From Faecalibacterium prausnitzii (GTDB lineage Bacteria; Bacillota; Clostridia; Oscillospirales; Ruminococcaceae), in assembly GCF_003287495.1 (NCBI RefSeq), contig NZ_PRLE01000002.1, positions 124,001 to 188,000 on the forward strand: a DNA stretch of 64,000 nucleotides, in the 5' to 3' direction. Shown here one piece after another: positions 17,039 through 26,589 of this stretch. Position numbers and translations under genes: made by a program. The notes beneath the pieces are model-generated. The model was not told where the DNA came from, made no database searches, and saw nothing but the letters and a program-made list of their open reading frames with translations. The stretch's first letter is position 1; each line of letters starts with the position of its first letter.

Positions 17039-18358
17039 TTATATCGCGTTGAAGTAGTGGATGCGTTCGTATTCCGCCGGGTCGGCCGCGTTTTTCAGGG
17101 CAGCGCAGCGCTTGAGCGACTCTGCATAATACCGCTTGGCCAGCTCTTCCGGCAGGAACTTGTGCAGGAACTCGCTGTTCTTTGCCACTTCCACGGCCTC
17201 TTCCAGAGAGGTGGGCAGGGTCTCCAGCCCAAGGCCCACGGCCTCGGAGGGGATGAACAGGTTTTTATTGACAGGGGGGCGCAGCTCCATCCGGTTCTCA
17301 ATGCCATCCAGGCCGGCGGCCAGGATCAGGCCGATGGAAAGGTAGGGGTTGCAGGCGGGGTCCGGGCTGCGCAGCTCCATGCGGCAGTTGTCGCCCCGCA
17401 CCTGGGGGATGCGCACCAGCTGACTGCGGTTCTGGCGGCTCCAGCTCACATAGCGGGGAGCCTCGTCGCAGCCAAAGCGGAGGTAGCTGTTGGGCAGGGG
17501 GTTGGTAAAGGCGGTCAGCTCCCGGCTGTGGGCCAGCACGCCCGCCATAAAGCTGCCCGGGATACTGTCCGGGGCAATGTCGCCCTCAAACAGGTTGTGG
17601 CCGTCCATGGAGAGGGAAAGGTTGATGTGCAGGCCGCTGCCCGCCTGGTCCGGCAGGGGCTTGGGCAGGAAACTGGCGTGCAGGCCGTTGCTGGCGGCCA
17701 CCGCCCGGACGATCTGCTTGAACATCATCACGTTATCGGCGGTCTTGAGGGGGCCTGCGTAGTGGCAGTCGATCTCGTTCTGGCCGTTGCCGTTCTCGTG
17801 GTGGCTGTGCTGGGGGGCCATGCCCATCTGCTCCATGGTCAGGCAGATGTCCCGGCGCAGGTTTTCACCGGCGTCCAGCGGGGCTACATCAAAGTAGCCG
17901 CCAAAATCAATGGGCACCCGGGTGGGGCGGCCATGGTCGTCGTTTTCAAACAGGTAAAACTCACATTCGGCACCCACGTTGCAGGTCAGGCCCAGCCGTT
18001 TGAAGCGGCGGTTTATGTCCCGCAGAAAGCCGCGGCAGTTGCCGCCAAAGGGGGCGCTGTCCGGCTTTTCCACATCGCAGAAAAACTGCATCACCCGGCC
18101 CTCGGTAGAACGCCAGGGCAGGATGCACATGGTGGACAGGTCCGGGCGGAGGACAAGGTCGCTCTCCTCCACATGCATAAAACCGGCAATGGCACTGCCG
18201 TCAAAGCAGACGCCGTCCTCCAGGGCCTTGGTCAGGTCGCTGGCCAGCACGGCAATGTTTTTCTGGTTGCCAAAGATATCACAGAACGCAAAGCGGACGA
18301 ATTTGACGTTGTTGTCCTCCACAAAATCAAGCACGTCCTGCTGAGTCGTATAGCTCAT
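17039..18358 (-). CDS. glnA: Glutamine synthetase, type I
   Basis: 439 residues, the GSI-alpha length found in Firmicutes. Condenses glutamate and ammonia to glutamine with ATP. The beta-grasp N-domain (1-100) is followed by the catalytic domain with GAECEFYLF, NEIDCHY and the HASFLPKP segment; NRSQLVRIP is the arginine-containing glutamate-binding region. The tyrosine-adenylylation loop of the proteobacterial enzyme is absent. The ATG at 18358 follows GGAGGTG. First gene of a glnA-ANTAR unit, downstream of a second, type III synthetase on the same strand but separated by a strong terminator. Confidence 0.94.
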   Translation of the reverse strand: MSYTTQQDVLDFVEDNNVKFVRFAFCDIFGNQKNIAVLASDLTKALEDGVCFDGSAIAGFMHVEESDLVLRPDLSTMCILPWRSTEGRVMQFFCDVEKPDSAPFGGNCRGFLRDINRRFKRLGLTCNVGAECEFYLFENDDHGRPTRVPIDFGGYFDVAPLDAGENLRRDICLTMEQMGMAPQHSHHENGNGQNEIDCHYAGPLKTADNVMMFKQIVRAVAASNGLHASFLPKPLPDQAGSGLHINLSLSMDGHNLFEGDIAPDSIPGSFMAGVLAHSRELTAFTNPLPNSYLRFGCDEAPRYVSWSRQNRSQLVRIPQVRGDNCRMELRSPDPACNPYLSIGLILAAGLDGIENRMELRPPVNKNLFIPSEAVGLGLETLPTSLEEAVEVAKNSEFLHKFLPEELAKRYYAESLKRCAALKNAADPAEYERIHYFNAI

Positions 18359-18445
18359 AACACACCTCCGCGCTGCAGAGAACCACGCCCCGCAGCGGAT
18401 CATCATGGTATTTGCTGACGAAATTGGAAAAGGCTGAAACTTCCC

Positions 18446-18493
18446 ACAAAAACGCCTAAAGGCCTGCTTCGATCAGGAAGCAGGTCTTTAGGC
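18446..18493 (-). terminator. Terminator of the type III glutamine synthetase
   Basis: On the minus strand GCCTAAAG and CCTGCTTC (18493-18477 region) pair with GAAGCAGG and CTTTAGGC (18470-18454) with one bulge; GTTTTTG follows. Confidence 0.85.
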
Positions 18494-18564
18494 TGGTGTA
18501 AGAAATAGGAAAAGGAGAATGGCAGATTATTTACAGCCTCACCGATGCAGGATTACCGAAACAA

Positions 18565-20652
18565 TCAGACGTAATAGAGCATCTTGCTGTAGCTGGGCAG
18601 GGGCCAGTAGTCCTCGCCGCAGATGGTCTCGGCATCGTCTGCCGCGGCACGCAGGGCGTCCATGGCGGGGATGACGTCAGAGTGGAAAGCAACGGCTTTC
18701 TCGGTCTCAGTGGGCAGAGCCTTGGCTGCATCCACGGCAGCCTGCAGGGTGTCGATGGCGTCACTCATGGCGTCGGCGTCGGCGGAGAGCTTCTGCAGGG
18801 TCTTGGTCTCGCTGCGGACGCTGATGGCCTCGCTGACGGCCAGCTTGGAGGCAGCCGTGTTGGCAACCTCGCTCGTGTAGGAGTTGACAGCGGGCAGCAG
18901 CTGCTTGCGGGCCATCTCCAGCATGGTCAGGGCTTCGATGTTGATGATCTTGGAGTAGTGCTCCATCTCAACTTCGTAACGGCTTTCCATCTCCACCTTG
19001 GTCAGGACGCCAAAGTCTTCCATGAGCTGGATGTTCTTCGGCTCGATGAGGGCGGGCAGGGCAGCCGGGGTGTTCTTCTTGTTGGGCAGACCGCGCTTTT
19101 CCGCCTCGGCTTCCCACTCGGCGGTGTAACCGTTGCCGTTGAAGATGACGCGGCGGTGGTCGCGGATGGTGCGCTTGATCAGAGCGATGGCAGCGCTGGT
19201 AAAGTCCTCGGCCCCCTCCAGCTCGTCGGCGTAGCCTTTCAGCTCCTTGGCGACAGCGGTGTTCAGGATGGTGTTGCAGTCGCTCAGGTTCTCGGCAGAG
19301 CCGGGCATACGGAACTCAAACTTGTTGCCGGTGAAAGCGAACGGAGAAGTACGGTTGCGGTCCGTGGTATCCTTGCTGAACTTGGGCAGGACGTCCACGC
19401 CCAGGTCCATCTTCATCTTGACAGGGCCGGCGTAGGGAGAATCGGAAGCGATGGCGTCGATGACAGCTTCCAGTTCCTCGCCCACGAAGATGGAAATGAT
19501 GGCCGGAGGTGCCTCGTTGGCACCCAGACGGTGATCGTTGCCCGGGGTAGCCACGGAGGTGCGGAGCAGGTCGGCATACTCGTCCACGGCCTTGATGACA
19601 GCAGCCAGGAAGACCAGGAACTGCAGGTTCTCCATGGGGGTGTCACCGGGATCCAGCAGGTTCTCGGCGGGGGTGCTCATGGACCAGTTGTTGTGCTTGC
19701 CGGAGCCGTTGACCCCCTCAAAGGGCTTCTCGTGCTGCAGGCAGACCAGACCATACTTGGGAGCGATCTTCTTCATCATCTCCATGGTCAGCAGGTTGTG
19801 GTCGATGGCAACATTGGTGGTGTCAAAGATGGGGGCCAGCTCATGCTGGCAGGGAGCAACCTCGTTGTGCTTGGTCTTGGCGGGAACGCCCAGCTTCCAC
19901 AGCTCTTCGTCCAGCTCTTTCATGAACGCGGAGACCTCGGGGCGGATGACGCCGAAGTAATGCTCTTCCAGCTCTTGGCCTTTGGCGGAGGGAGCACCAA
20001 ACAGGGTACGGCCGGTCAGGATCAGGTCCTGGCGTGCCTCGTAGTCCTCTTTTTTAATAAGGAAGTATTCCTGCTCGGGGCCGACAGTGGTGGAAACGTA
20101 ATCCACGTCCTTGCCAAAGAGCTTCAGGATGCGGATGGCCTGATTGGACAGCGCGTTCATGGAGCGGAGCAGAGGGGTCTTCTTATCCAGAGCCTCGCCG
20201 GTGTAGCTGACGAACGCGGTGGGGATGCAGAGCACATCGTCCTTGACGAACGCGTAGCTGGTGGGGTCCCATGCGGTGTAGCCGCGGGCCTCACAGGTGG
20301 CACGCAGGCCGCCGGAAGGGAACGAAGAAGCATCGGGCTCGCCGCGCACCAGCTCCTTGCCGGAGAACTCCATGATGGCGGTGCCGTCGCCCACGGGGCT
20401 GACGAAACCATCGTGCTTCTCACTGGTGATGCCGGTCAGCGGCTGGAACCAGTGGGTGTAGTGGGTGGCGCCCAGCTCCATGGCCCAGCGCTTCATCACG
20501 CTGGCCACAACGTTGGCCACCTCAATGTCCAGCGGGGCACCCTTGTGCAGAGTCTTTTCCAGACTCTTATAGGTGGCGCTGGGCAGGCGTTCTTTCATAA
20601 CGTGCTCGTTAAAGACCTTGCTGCCGTAGATTTCCATAACATTTGCTGCCAT
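18565..20652 (-). CDS. glnN: Glutamine synthetase, type III
   Basis: 695 residues, the large GSIII form (about 700 residues) known from Bacteroidetes, Clostridia and Cyanobacteria, with no close similarity to GSI in length. It shows the GSIII N-terminal region ([11 protein letters not shown]), the catalytic segments GPEQEYFLI and [16 protein letters not shown], and [15 protein letters not shown], plus a C-terminal helical tail typical of the class. AAGGAG precedes the ATG at 20652. It is transcribed from its own promoter with a long structured leader. With glnA and the ANTAR gene it forms a nitrogen-assimilation block. Confidence 0.95.
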   Translation of the reverse strand: MAANVMEIYGSKVFNEHVMKERLPSATYKSLEKTLHKGAPLDIEVANVVASVMKRWAMELGATHYTHWFQPLTGITSEKHDGFVSPVGDGTAIMEFSGKELVRGEPDASSFPSGGLRATCEARGYTAWDPTSYAFVKDDVLCIPTAFVSYTGEALDKKTPLLRSMNALSNQAIRILKLFGKDVDYVSTTVGPEQEYFLIKKEDYEARQDLILTGRTLFGAPSAKGQELEEHYFGVIRPEVSAFMKELDEELWKLGVPAKTKHNEVAPCQHELAPIFDTTNVAIDHNLLTMEMMKKIAPKYGLVCLQHEKPFEGVNGSGKHNNWSMSTPAENLLDPGDTPMENLQFLVFLAAVIKAVDEYADLLRTSVATPGNDHRLGANEAPPAIISIFVGEELEAVIDAIASDSPYAGPVKMKMDLGVDVLPKFSKDTTDRNRTSPFAFTGNKFEFRMPGSAENLSDCNTILNTAVAKELKGYADELEGAEDFTSAAIALIKRTIRDHRRVIFNGNGYTAEWEAEAEKRGLPNKKNTPAALPALIEPKNIQLMEDFGVLTKVEMESRYEVEMEHYSKIINIEALTMLEMARKQLLPAVNSYTSEVANTAASKLAVSEAISVRSETKTLQKLSADADAMSDAIDTLQAAVDAAKALPTETEKAVAFHSDVIPAMDALRAAADDAETICGEDYWPLPSYSKMLYYV

Positions 20653-20746
20653 AAATCCTACTCCTTACTTGATCTTAATTTCCATTCAAATACCGCAAAA
20701 ACTTTCTCAGGAACGAGAAAATGAGAGCAGTGTTCTGCTGAAACGA

Positions 20747-20785
20747 AACGGCGCTGCGAGTCAGGAGGTGACTCACAGCGCCGTT
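20747..20785 (-). promoter_or_regulatory. Strong stem-loop in the type III glutamine synthetase leader
   Basis: AACGGCGCTG-GAGTCA arms pair across a 5-base loop with a single mismatch. It begins about 15 bases after the -10 at 20801 and lies some 95 bases before the start codon. A second, weaker hairpin (TTTCTC/GAGAAA, 6-base loop, then five T's) follows at about 20695-20720. Possible attenuator or antitermination target. Confidence 0.6.
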
Positions 20786-20800
20786 GCTGTCTATGCGATG

Positions 20801-20829
20801 ATTATAGCCCACCGGGGGCTAAAACGCAA
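20801..20829 (-). promoter_or_regulatory. Promoter of the type III glutamine synthetase
   Basis: Minus strand TTGCGT (20829-20824), 17 bases, TATAAT (20806-20801). Confidence 0.7.
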
Positions 20830-20929
20830 TTGACAAAACTGACGATTTTGCCCAAACCCAAAATTGGTTTTTTGGAGCAAACGCTTTGATTTTGCGAAGT
20901 GAGACGCGATTCTATTTAATAAGTATTAC

Positions 20930-22156
20930 TTAAATAACCTGGAACAGGAAGAATTTTAAGTAGTTGGTCTCGGGTACGCCCCAGAGGATGGGGTGGTCGG
21001 GTGCCTGCTGCCGGACTTCGATCTGGCGCAGCTGACGGTGCGCGTCTTTCGCGGCGGCGCGCAGCATCTTGATAAACAGCTCCTCGGTGGCAAAGTGGGA
21101 GCAGCTGGCCGTGGCCAGGTAGCCGCCGCGGGGCAGCAGCTTCATGGCACGGTAATTGATCTCCTTATAGCCCCGCATGGCGTTTTCCACCGTGCGGCGG
21201 GCTTTGGTGAACGCGGGCGGGTCCAGGATGATAAAATCGTAGGGGTGGCCCTCTTTTTCCAGCCGGGGCAGCAGCTCAAAGGTATCCTCACAGAGAAAAT
21301 CCATGTTGGTCAGGCCATTGCGCTGGGCGTTCCGCTGGGCCATGGCAATGGCCTCCGCGCTGATGTCGGCGGCAGTGACCCGGGCCGCCCCGCCCATGGC
21401 GGCGTTCAGCGCAAAGCTGCCGGTGTGGGTAAAGCAGTCCAGCACGGTGTGCCCGGCGGCAATGCGGGCCACGGCCCGGCGGTTATATTTCTGGTCCAGG
21501 AAGAAGCCGGTCTTCTGGCCGTTTTCAAAATCGACGTGGTAATACACGCCGTTCTCGCGGATCTCTGTCTGGGTGGAGTCGGGGTGGGTCTCACCGGACA
21601 GCTCGAACCAGCCCTTGTTCTGCTCCAGCCCCTCCTTGGCGCGGAGGGCTTCGTCATTCCGCTCATAGATGCCGTCAATGGTCTGGCCGTCGGCCCGCAG
21701 GACTTCCGCCAGGATGGGGAAGAGAACGGGCTTGAGCTTTTCCATCCCCGCGCTCAGGGTCTGGGTGACGAGGATCTTGTTGAAGCGGTCTACCGTCAGG
21801 CCCGGAAACTGGTCGGCCTCACCAAAGATGACCCGGCAGGCGGAAAGATCGGCGGGCTCCAGCACGGTCTTGCGGTAGGCCCAGGCGTACTCCACCCGGC
21901 GGCGCCAGAAGCTGGCGTCAAAGGTATCGTTGGCGTTGCGGGAGATGAGCCGCACCCGGATCTTGCTGTGGTGGGAGACAAAGCCCGTGCCGAGGTAAGC
22001 ACCCTTGGGGCTGACCACATCGGCCAGGGTACCGTTTTCCGGGAGCGTCTCCGGCGCGGCGGTAATATCGTTTTCGTACACCCAGGGGTGGCCGCCCACC
22101 AGCAGGCCCTCGGCGTGTTTGTTGACTTGGTAGACGGGATAAGCGCGTTCTTTCAT
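20930..22156 (-). CDS. rlmI: Class I rRNA large-subunit methyltransferase, RlmI family
   Basis: 408 residues. An N-terminal PUA domain (about 1-80, with GHPWVYENDI) binds RNA. The EEHEE linker domain is followed by a Rossmann methyltransferase with VLDCFTHTGSFALNA (SAM-binding motif I, about residue 235) and the catalytic-site motif DPPAF (about 306). RlmI methylates C5 of a 23S rRNA cytosine; the exact target here is not certain. The ATG at 22156 is preceded by AGAGG. It diverges from the CYTH gene, 69 bases apart. Confidence 0.88.
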   Translation of the reverse strand: MKERAYPVYQVNKHAEGLLVGGHPWVYENDITAAPETLPENGTLADVVSPKGAYLGTGFVSHHSKIRVRLISRNANDTFDASFWRRRVEYAWAYRKTVLEPADLSACRVIFGEADQFPGLTVDRFNKILVTQTLSAGMEKLKPVLFPILAEVLRADGQTIDGIYERNDEALRAKEGLEQNKGWFELSGETHPDSTQTEIRENGVYYHVDFENGQKTGFFLDQKYNRRAVARIAAGHTVLDCFTHTGSFALNAAMGGAARVTAADISAEAIAMAQRNAQRNGLTNMDFLCEDTFELLPRLEKEGHPYDFIILDPPAFTKARRTVENAMRGYKEINYRAMKLLPRGGYLATASCSHFATEELFIKMLRAAAKDAHRQLRQIEVRQQAPDHPILWGVPETNYLKFFLFQVI

Positions 22157-22225
22157 TCGATCGACCTCTTCATAATCCTGAAAAATTGTGCTAGAATAAG
22201 CAAAAACGAAATGGGGGAAACCACA

Positions 22226-22717
22226 ATGGAAATTGAACGGAAATGGATGGTAAACGGCTGGCCGGAGCAGCCGCTGCCCTTAAAAGAAGAATTTGCCATG
22301 CGGCAGGGCTATATCAGCGTCCGGCCCACGGTCCGCATCCGGGAGGAAGCCCTGACCGGCGGCGAGACGAAGTATATCCTCTGCTTCAAGTCCGGCAGCG
22401 GGCTGGCCCGGGAGGAGATCGAGCGGGAGATCGACAAAGAGCTCTTCACCCGGCTCGAAGAGAAGATCATCGGCAAACCGCTCATCCCCAAGCTCCGCCG
22501 CAGCTATCAGCTGCCGGACGGCATGGTGCTGGAAGTGAACCATGTGGATGAGGGCCAGCCTACCGAGTTCTGGTATGCCGAGGTGGAATACCCCACCGTG
22601 GAGGCCGCCCGTTCCTGGCGGCCGGAGGCGGTGGGCCTGGCCGCTTACCTCAACGATGACGTGACGGACCAGCCCGGCCAGAGCATGGGGGCCTACTGGG
22701 AGCAGACCCGAACATAA
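22226..22717 (+). CDS. CYTH-domain phosphohydrolase-like protein
   Basis: 163 residues beginning MEIERKWMV, which contains the CYTH signature ExExK (EIERK, residues 2-6). Further charged strands (REEIEREIDKEL; KLRRSYQL; AEVEY) line the tunnel that binds triphosphate and metal in this superfamily (thiamine triphosphatase, adenylate cyclase class IV, inorganic triphosphatase). The exact substrate is unknown. GGGGGAAA precedes the ATG at 22226; an ATG at 22211 is possible, adding five residues. No partner gene. Confidence 0.82.
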   Translation: MEIERKWMVNGWPEQPLPLKEEFAMRQGYISVRPTVRIREEALTGGETKYILCFKSGSGLAREEIEREIDKELFTRLEEKIIGKPLIPKLRRSYQLPDGMVLEVNHVDEGQPTEFWYAEVEYPTVEAARSWRPEAVGLAAYLNDDVTDQPGQSMGAYWEQTRT

Positions 22718-22720
22718 AAA

Positions 22721-23275
22721 TCAGAAGCTGGGCGGCGTTACCGCAAAGATGACCCGGACCATCTCGTCGCCAGGATTGAACCAGCGGTGGAGCGTCCCGG
22801 CGGGGATCCGGACGGCATCGCCAGCATGGAGGCGGAATTTCTCACCGTTGAGCCAGATGTCCACATCACCATATTCGACATAAGAAGTCTCTTCCCCCGT
22901 GTGGTGGTGTTCTTTGTCCGCCGTAAAGGTCTGGGGCGGGATCTCCATCAGCACAAATTCGATGCTGCCCCGGGTGTCCGCTGTAAGCAGGTTGTAGGCG
23001 ACCTCGCTGTTTCGGTTGCCGATGGAGCGGTATTCGCCCTTGCGGACGATGAGCTCCTGTTCCGGGTCGTTTTCTTCCTGAAACAGGACGTAGAGCGGGA
23101 AGTCCAGCGTCTCGGCCAGGGTCTTCAGGGTGTTGATGGACGGGTTGACGGAATTGTTCTCGATCTGGCTGATCATGGAAGCGGTGATGCCCGTTTTCTC
23201 GGCCAGGCCGCGGAGGCTCAGGCCCCGCTGGTTCCGATATCTCTGGATCTTTTGTCCGATATTTAAATTGACCAT
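22721..23275 (-). CDS. XRE-family regulator with cupin domain
   Basis: 184 residues. Residues 8-62 form an XRE helix-turn-helix (LRGLAEKTGITASMISQIENN is the recognition region). Residues about 105-180 form a small beta-barrel cupin with the metal/ligand-type motif HHHTGEETSYVEYGD. Such regulators sense small metabolites and control nearby catabolic genes. It follows the D-serine dehydratase/GntP operon on the same strand but has its own promoter and is separated by a terminator. Control of that operon is a reasonable inference, not shown. Confidence 0.88.
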   Translation of the reverse strand: MVNLNIGQKIQRYRNQRGLSLRGLAEKTGITASMISQIENNSVNPSINTLKTLAETLDFPLYVLFQEENDPEQELIVRKGEYRSIGNRNSEVAYNLLTADTRGSIEFVLMEIPPQTFTADKEHHHTGEETSYVEYGDVDIWLNGEKFRLHAGDAVRIPAGTLHRWFNPGDEMVRVIFAVTPPSF

Positions 23276-23351
23276 AACATGTTCCTTATCTTAAAATTCG
23301 AGGCGGCAGCCCGAATCAAAATAGAATGTGGGCACACTCCTCAATAATATC

Positions 23352-23380
23352 ATTATAGCATGTTTGGCGGGCAAGACCAA
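23352..23380 (-). promoter_or_regulatory. Promoter of the XRE-cupin gene
   Basis: Minus strand TTGGTC (23380-23375), 17 bases, TATAAT (23357-23352). Confidence 0.6.
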
Positions 23381-23414
23381 GGGCAAACCCATGATAAATT
23401 AGAATCAAACAGAA

Positions 23415-23458
23415 AAAACCGGCAGACAGGGAGAGGTATAGCCCTGTCTGCCGGTTTT
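23415..23458 (-). terminator. Terminator of the dsdA-permease operon
   Basis: AAAACCGGCAGACAGGG (23415-23431) pairs with 23442-23458, a 17-bp perfect stem flanked by A/T runs on both sides. Confidence 0.85.
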
Positions 23459-23488
23459 GTTTAGAAGAAAGCTCTCATTACAGAGTGC

Positions 23489-24841
23489 TTAGTGCAGGAA
23501 GATCAGGCTCAGGACGAAGACGACGACCAGAGCGGTGAGAGATTGCAGCACGCTGATGATGGGGATGGTCTTGTAAGCAACGGAGGTATCCATCTTGGAG
23601 GTGGTGGTAGTGACCCAGAAGAAGTCATCGTTGCCATGGAAGACCATCATGCCGCCGGCAGCGCAGGCCAGCATGGCGATGACGCGGCCCATGGGGCTGG
23701 AGAAGCCCAGCACGTCGATGAGCGGGGTGATCATGGTAGCTGCCGTGACCATGGCGATGGTAGCGGAACCAACGCAGGTACGGAAGATGAAGCCGATGAG
23801 GAACGGAGCCAGGATGCCGATGGTCAGGCCGGAGAATGCATTGGTCAGGACGGACTGCATGGCGGAAGCTTTCAGCACGCCGCCGAACGCGCCGCCCGCG
23901 CCAACGATCAGGACGATCTGGCCAGCGGTCCTCAGAGAGTCGGCCACCAGGCCGTCAAAGCTCCAGGCCAGCTTGTCTTCGGGGTGGATGTTGTGGTAGG
24001 TGTAAGCAGCGAGCAGCATACCGATCAGCAGAGCGACGGCAGGGGTGCCGATGACGTTCAGGATGGAGAGCAGGATGTTCTCGGAAGCGACCATGTCGCC
24101 CACGGTCTTGAGGAGCATGAGCAGGATGGGGACCAGGATGGGCATAAACGAAGCCAGCGCGCTGGGCAGCTTGGCGTTCTCGTCCTCTTCCTCGGTCACG
24201 TCGCTGTCATCCTCGGGGATGTAGTAGTATCTTTTGCCTGCGGTCAGGGAAGCAAAGTAGCCCACCAGCATGACAGGGATGGAGACCAATGCACCAAACA
24301 GGATGACCATGCCCAAGTCCGCGTTCAGGATGCCGGCCACAGCCAGAGGGCCCGGCGTGGGAGGCACGAACATGTGGGTGGCGTGCAGGCCCATTGCCAG
24401 CGAGATGGCCATGGTGGTCATGGAGATCTTGGTGTCCTTGGACAGGCGGCGGGCGATGGGGCTCAGCAGAACGAATGCGGAATCACAGAAGACGGGGATC
24501 GAGACGAAGTAGCCGGTGATGGCCAGGCCAAGAGCAGCGTGCTTTTTGCCCGTGATCTTGAGGATGGTCTTGGCCATGGTCTCGGCAGCGCCGGATTTCT
24601 CCAGCAGGGTACCGGTAACGGTGCCCAGTGCGATGACCAGGCCGATATCAGCGATGGTGCCGCCCATGCCGCCGGTAAAGGCGCTGAGCATGTCCTGCAT
24701 GTTCATGCCGGCCACGATGGCAAAGGTGGCGGAGGTGGCGATCAGTGCGAAGAACGGGTGGATCTTCAGTTTAACGGTGAAGAGGACCAACACCAGAACG
24801 GCCAATACCAGGCCGAGGATCACAGATACAGTAGAGCCCAT
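23489..24841 (-). CDS. GntP-family permease, probable D-serine transporter
   Basis: 450 residues with 12 or more hydrophobic segments, matching the GntP/gluconate:H+ symporter family (VIALGTVTGTLLEKSGAAETMA and HATHMFVPPTPGPLAVAGIL are family-typical stretches). A charged cytosolic loop rich in D/E lies near residues 205-222. It starts 14 bases after the D-serine dehydratase stop, so the pair is one operon; E. coli pairs DsdX, a GntP-family D-serine permease, with DsdA. The D-serine assignment rests on that context. GGAGG is 7 bases before the ATG. Confidence 0.85.
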   Translation of the reverse strand: MGSTVSVILGLVLAVLVLVLFTVKLKIHPFFALIATSATFAIVAGMNMQDMLSAFTGGMGGTIADIGLVIALGTVTGTLLEKSGAAETMAKTILKITGKKHAALGLAITGYFVSIPVFCDSAFVLLSPIARRLSKDTKISMTTMAISLAMGLHATHMFVPPTPGPLAVAGILNADLGMVILFGALVSIPVMLVGYFASLTAGKRYYYIPEDDSDVTEEEDENAKLPSALASFMPILVPILLMLLKTVGDMVASENILLSILNVIGTPAVALLIGMLLAAYTYHNIHPEDKLAWSFDGLVADSLRTAGQIVLIVGAGGAFGGVLKASAMQSVLTNAFSGLTIGILAPFLIGFIFRTCVGSATIAMVTAATMITPLIDVLGFSSPMGRVIAMLACAAGGMMVFHGNDDFFWVTTTTSKMDTSVAYKTIPIISVLQSLTALVVVFVLSLIFLH

Positions 24842-24855
24842 AAACAAACCTCCTC

Positions 24856-26205
24856 TTACTTGACGACCTTGACGAGGTACTCTTTCCAGACCTCATCGGG
24901 AACCAGACGGCCGCCGGTTGCCCAGCAGATCTGGGTGGCGTTCTTCATCACGTCGGCGGTCAGGCCCTGCTTTGCCAGGTAGCCCTTGCCAGCCTCGGTG
25001 CTCTCCAGATGGACAGGGCCGATGAACGCGGCGCAGCTGGAGGGCTCAATGAGGACGTCCTCGGTCTTGTGGAGCAGACGCATAAAGTCGTACAGCTTTG
25101 CATCCTCGATGGTGAAATCACCGGAGATGAGGTTGGAGTCAATGCGGGTGACAAAGCCGGAGGGGCTTGCGCAGGCCAGGCCGTCGGCCTCGGTCAGGCC
25201 GTCGATGCCAAAGTCATGCACATTGACGTTCTCGTACCGGTTGGTGGCAAAGCCCAGCAGGACAGAGGGGCAGAGGGTGGGCTCCGCAAAGAAGCAATGG
25301 ACAGCGTTCTTGTACACCCGCTTCAGGCCATAAGCCACGCCGCCGGGAGCACCGCCCACACCGGTGGGAATGTAAACGATCAGCGGGTGCTGCTCGTCCA
25401 CCACAACGCCCTGCTCCTCCAGCTGCTTCTTCAGGCGGGAAGCGGCCACGGCATAGCCCAGGAACAGGTTGACGGATTTCTCGTCGTCCACAAAGTAGCT
25501 CATGGGGTCAGCGTCAGAGAGCTTGCGGCCCTCGGCCACGGCCTTGGAGTAGTCGTCGGCATACTCAATGACTTCAACGCCCTTGCTGCGCAGCAGGTCT
25601 TTCTTCCACTGGCGGGCGTCGGCGGACATGTGCACCTTGACCTTGAAGCCGATGGCGGCGCTGCTGATGCCGATGGACAGGCCCAGGTTGCCGGTGGAGC
25701 CCACCTGCACGGTGTACTGGTTGAAGAATGCGCGCATCTCGTCGCTGCACAGCTTCTCGTAGTTGTCCGTCACTTTCAGCTTGCCGGCTGCAATGGCCAG
25801 ATCCTCGGCGTGTTTCAGCACCTCATAGATGCCGCCGCGGGCCTTGACGGAGCCTGCCACCGCCAGATGGCTGTCCATCTTGAGGAACAGATTGCCGGAG
25901 ATGGGGCTGCCCGTTGCTTCGATCAGGCCTTTCTGCATCTCGGGGATGGGCTTCAGCGGGGACTCGATGATGCCATTGGTGCACTCGGTCTCCGGGAAGC
26001 ACTTGCGGATGAACGGGGCAAACCGCTCCAGACGCGCCTCTGCATCTGCAATGTCTGCGTCCGAGACGACCAGCTGGCACACAGCGTCGGTCATTTCAAA
26101 GGGCAGGAACTTGGGGTTGACCCACAGAGTCTCTTTCTGCTCCGCGATCTCCTTTAAAGTAGCGTCCTGCTCGATCAGCTTTGCTGCATACTCTTTGATT
26201 GCCAT
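24856..26205 (-). CDS. dsdA: D-serine ammonia-lyase
   Basis: 449 residues, the DsdA length. PLP-dependent enzyme converting D-serine to pyruvate and ammonia. The PLP lysine lies in SVKARGGIYEV (about residue 118), the phosphate-binding glycine loop is STGNLGLSIG, and GVGGAPGGVAYGL is a second glycine-rich element. Family-typical NPKFLPFEM appears near the N-terminus. The ATG at 26205 follows AGGAGAA; the frame extends 17 codons further with no binding site. First gene of the dsdA-permease operon. Confidence 0.94.
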   Translation of the reverse strand: MAIKEYAAKLIEQDATLKEIAEQKETLWVNPKFLPFEMTDAVCQLVVSDADIADAEARLERFAPFIRKCFPETECTNGIIESPLKPIPEMQKGLIEATGSPISGNLFLKMDSHLAVAGSVKARGGIYEVLKHAEDLAIAAGKLKVTDNYEKLCSDEMRAFFNQYTVQVGSTGNLGLSIGISSAAIGFKVKVHMSADARQWKKDLLRSKGVEVIEYADDYSKAVAEGRKLSDADPMSYFVDDEKSVNLFLGYAVAASRLKKQLEEQGVVVDEQHPLIVYIPTGVGGAPGGVAYGLKRVYKNAVHCFFAEPTLCPSVLLGFATNRYENVNVHDFGIDGLTEADGLACASPSGFVTRIDSNLISGDFTIEDAKLYDFMRLLHKTEDVLIEPSSCAAFIGPVHLESTEAGKGYLAKQGLTADVMKNATQICWATGGRLVPDEVWKEYLVKVVK

Positions 26206-26309
26206 GGAAAAACTTCTCCTTTCACATTTGCACGGCGCAGCACCGGGCCGGGGCACTGTTTGAAGCCGTGCATCATACCTACCGTTAAGCGACGCTTATT
26301 CTGTGTTTA

Positions 26310-26347
26310 ATTATACTGCATATTCGTTCAATTACAATGCACGTTGT
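26310..26347 (-). promoter_or_regulatory. dsdA promoter with inverted repeat over the -35
   Basis: Minus strand TTGTAA (26337-26332), 16 bases, TATAAT (26315-26310). The -35 overlaps ACAATGCACGTTGT (26334-26347), an imperfect palindrome with ACAA/TTGT ends, a candidate operator. The rest of the gene-free stretch 26206-26589 is A/T-rich; beyond this promoter and a weak + strand promoter (TACAAT at 26566) I see nothing. Confidence 0.5.
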
Positions 26348-26589
26348 AAACAAATGATGAACAGATATGTTGTGCAAAGTGCTAAAACAATGTGGTGTAA
26401 GTGAAAATTTTCAGGCCGAATATAACAGATGCTTCCCGAAAATACAATTCTTATCCCAGAAAAAGACAAAAATGGATGTTTAATTTTACTGAACATGGAG
26501 CGTGGCTGTACAGCAGAGCGGAACGCCCGGCAGAGAAACCCGTGGAAAACCTACCCGGAGTGTGCTACAATAAATCTGTTAAGACCAAA

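Noticed and set aside
14684-18418. Open frame of 1244 codons on the + strand
   Set aside because: It lies antisense to pyrG, the ANTAR gene and glnA, which have clear motifs and binding sites. The frame stays open because G/C-rich third positions create few stops in the mirrored phase.
18454-18493. Hairpin with six-base loop after GSIII considered as an ANTAR target
   Set aside because: It is a single strong hairpin followed by a T-run, the loop lacks the A1/G4 pattern, and it fits a plain terminator.
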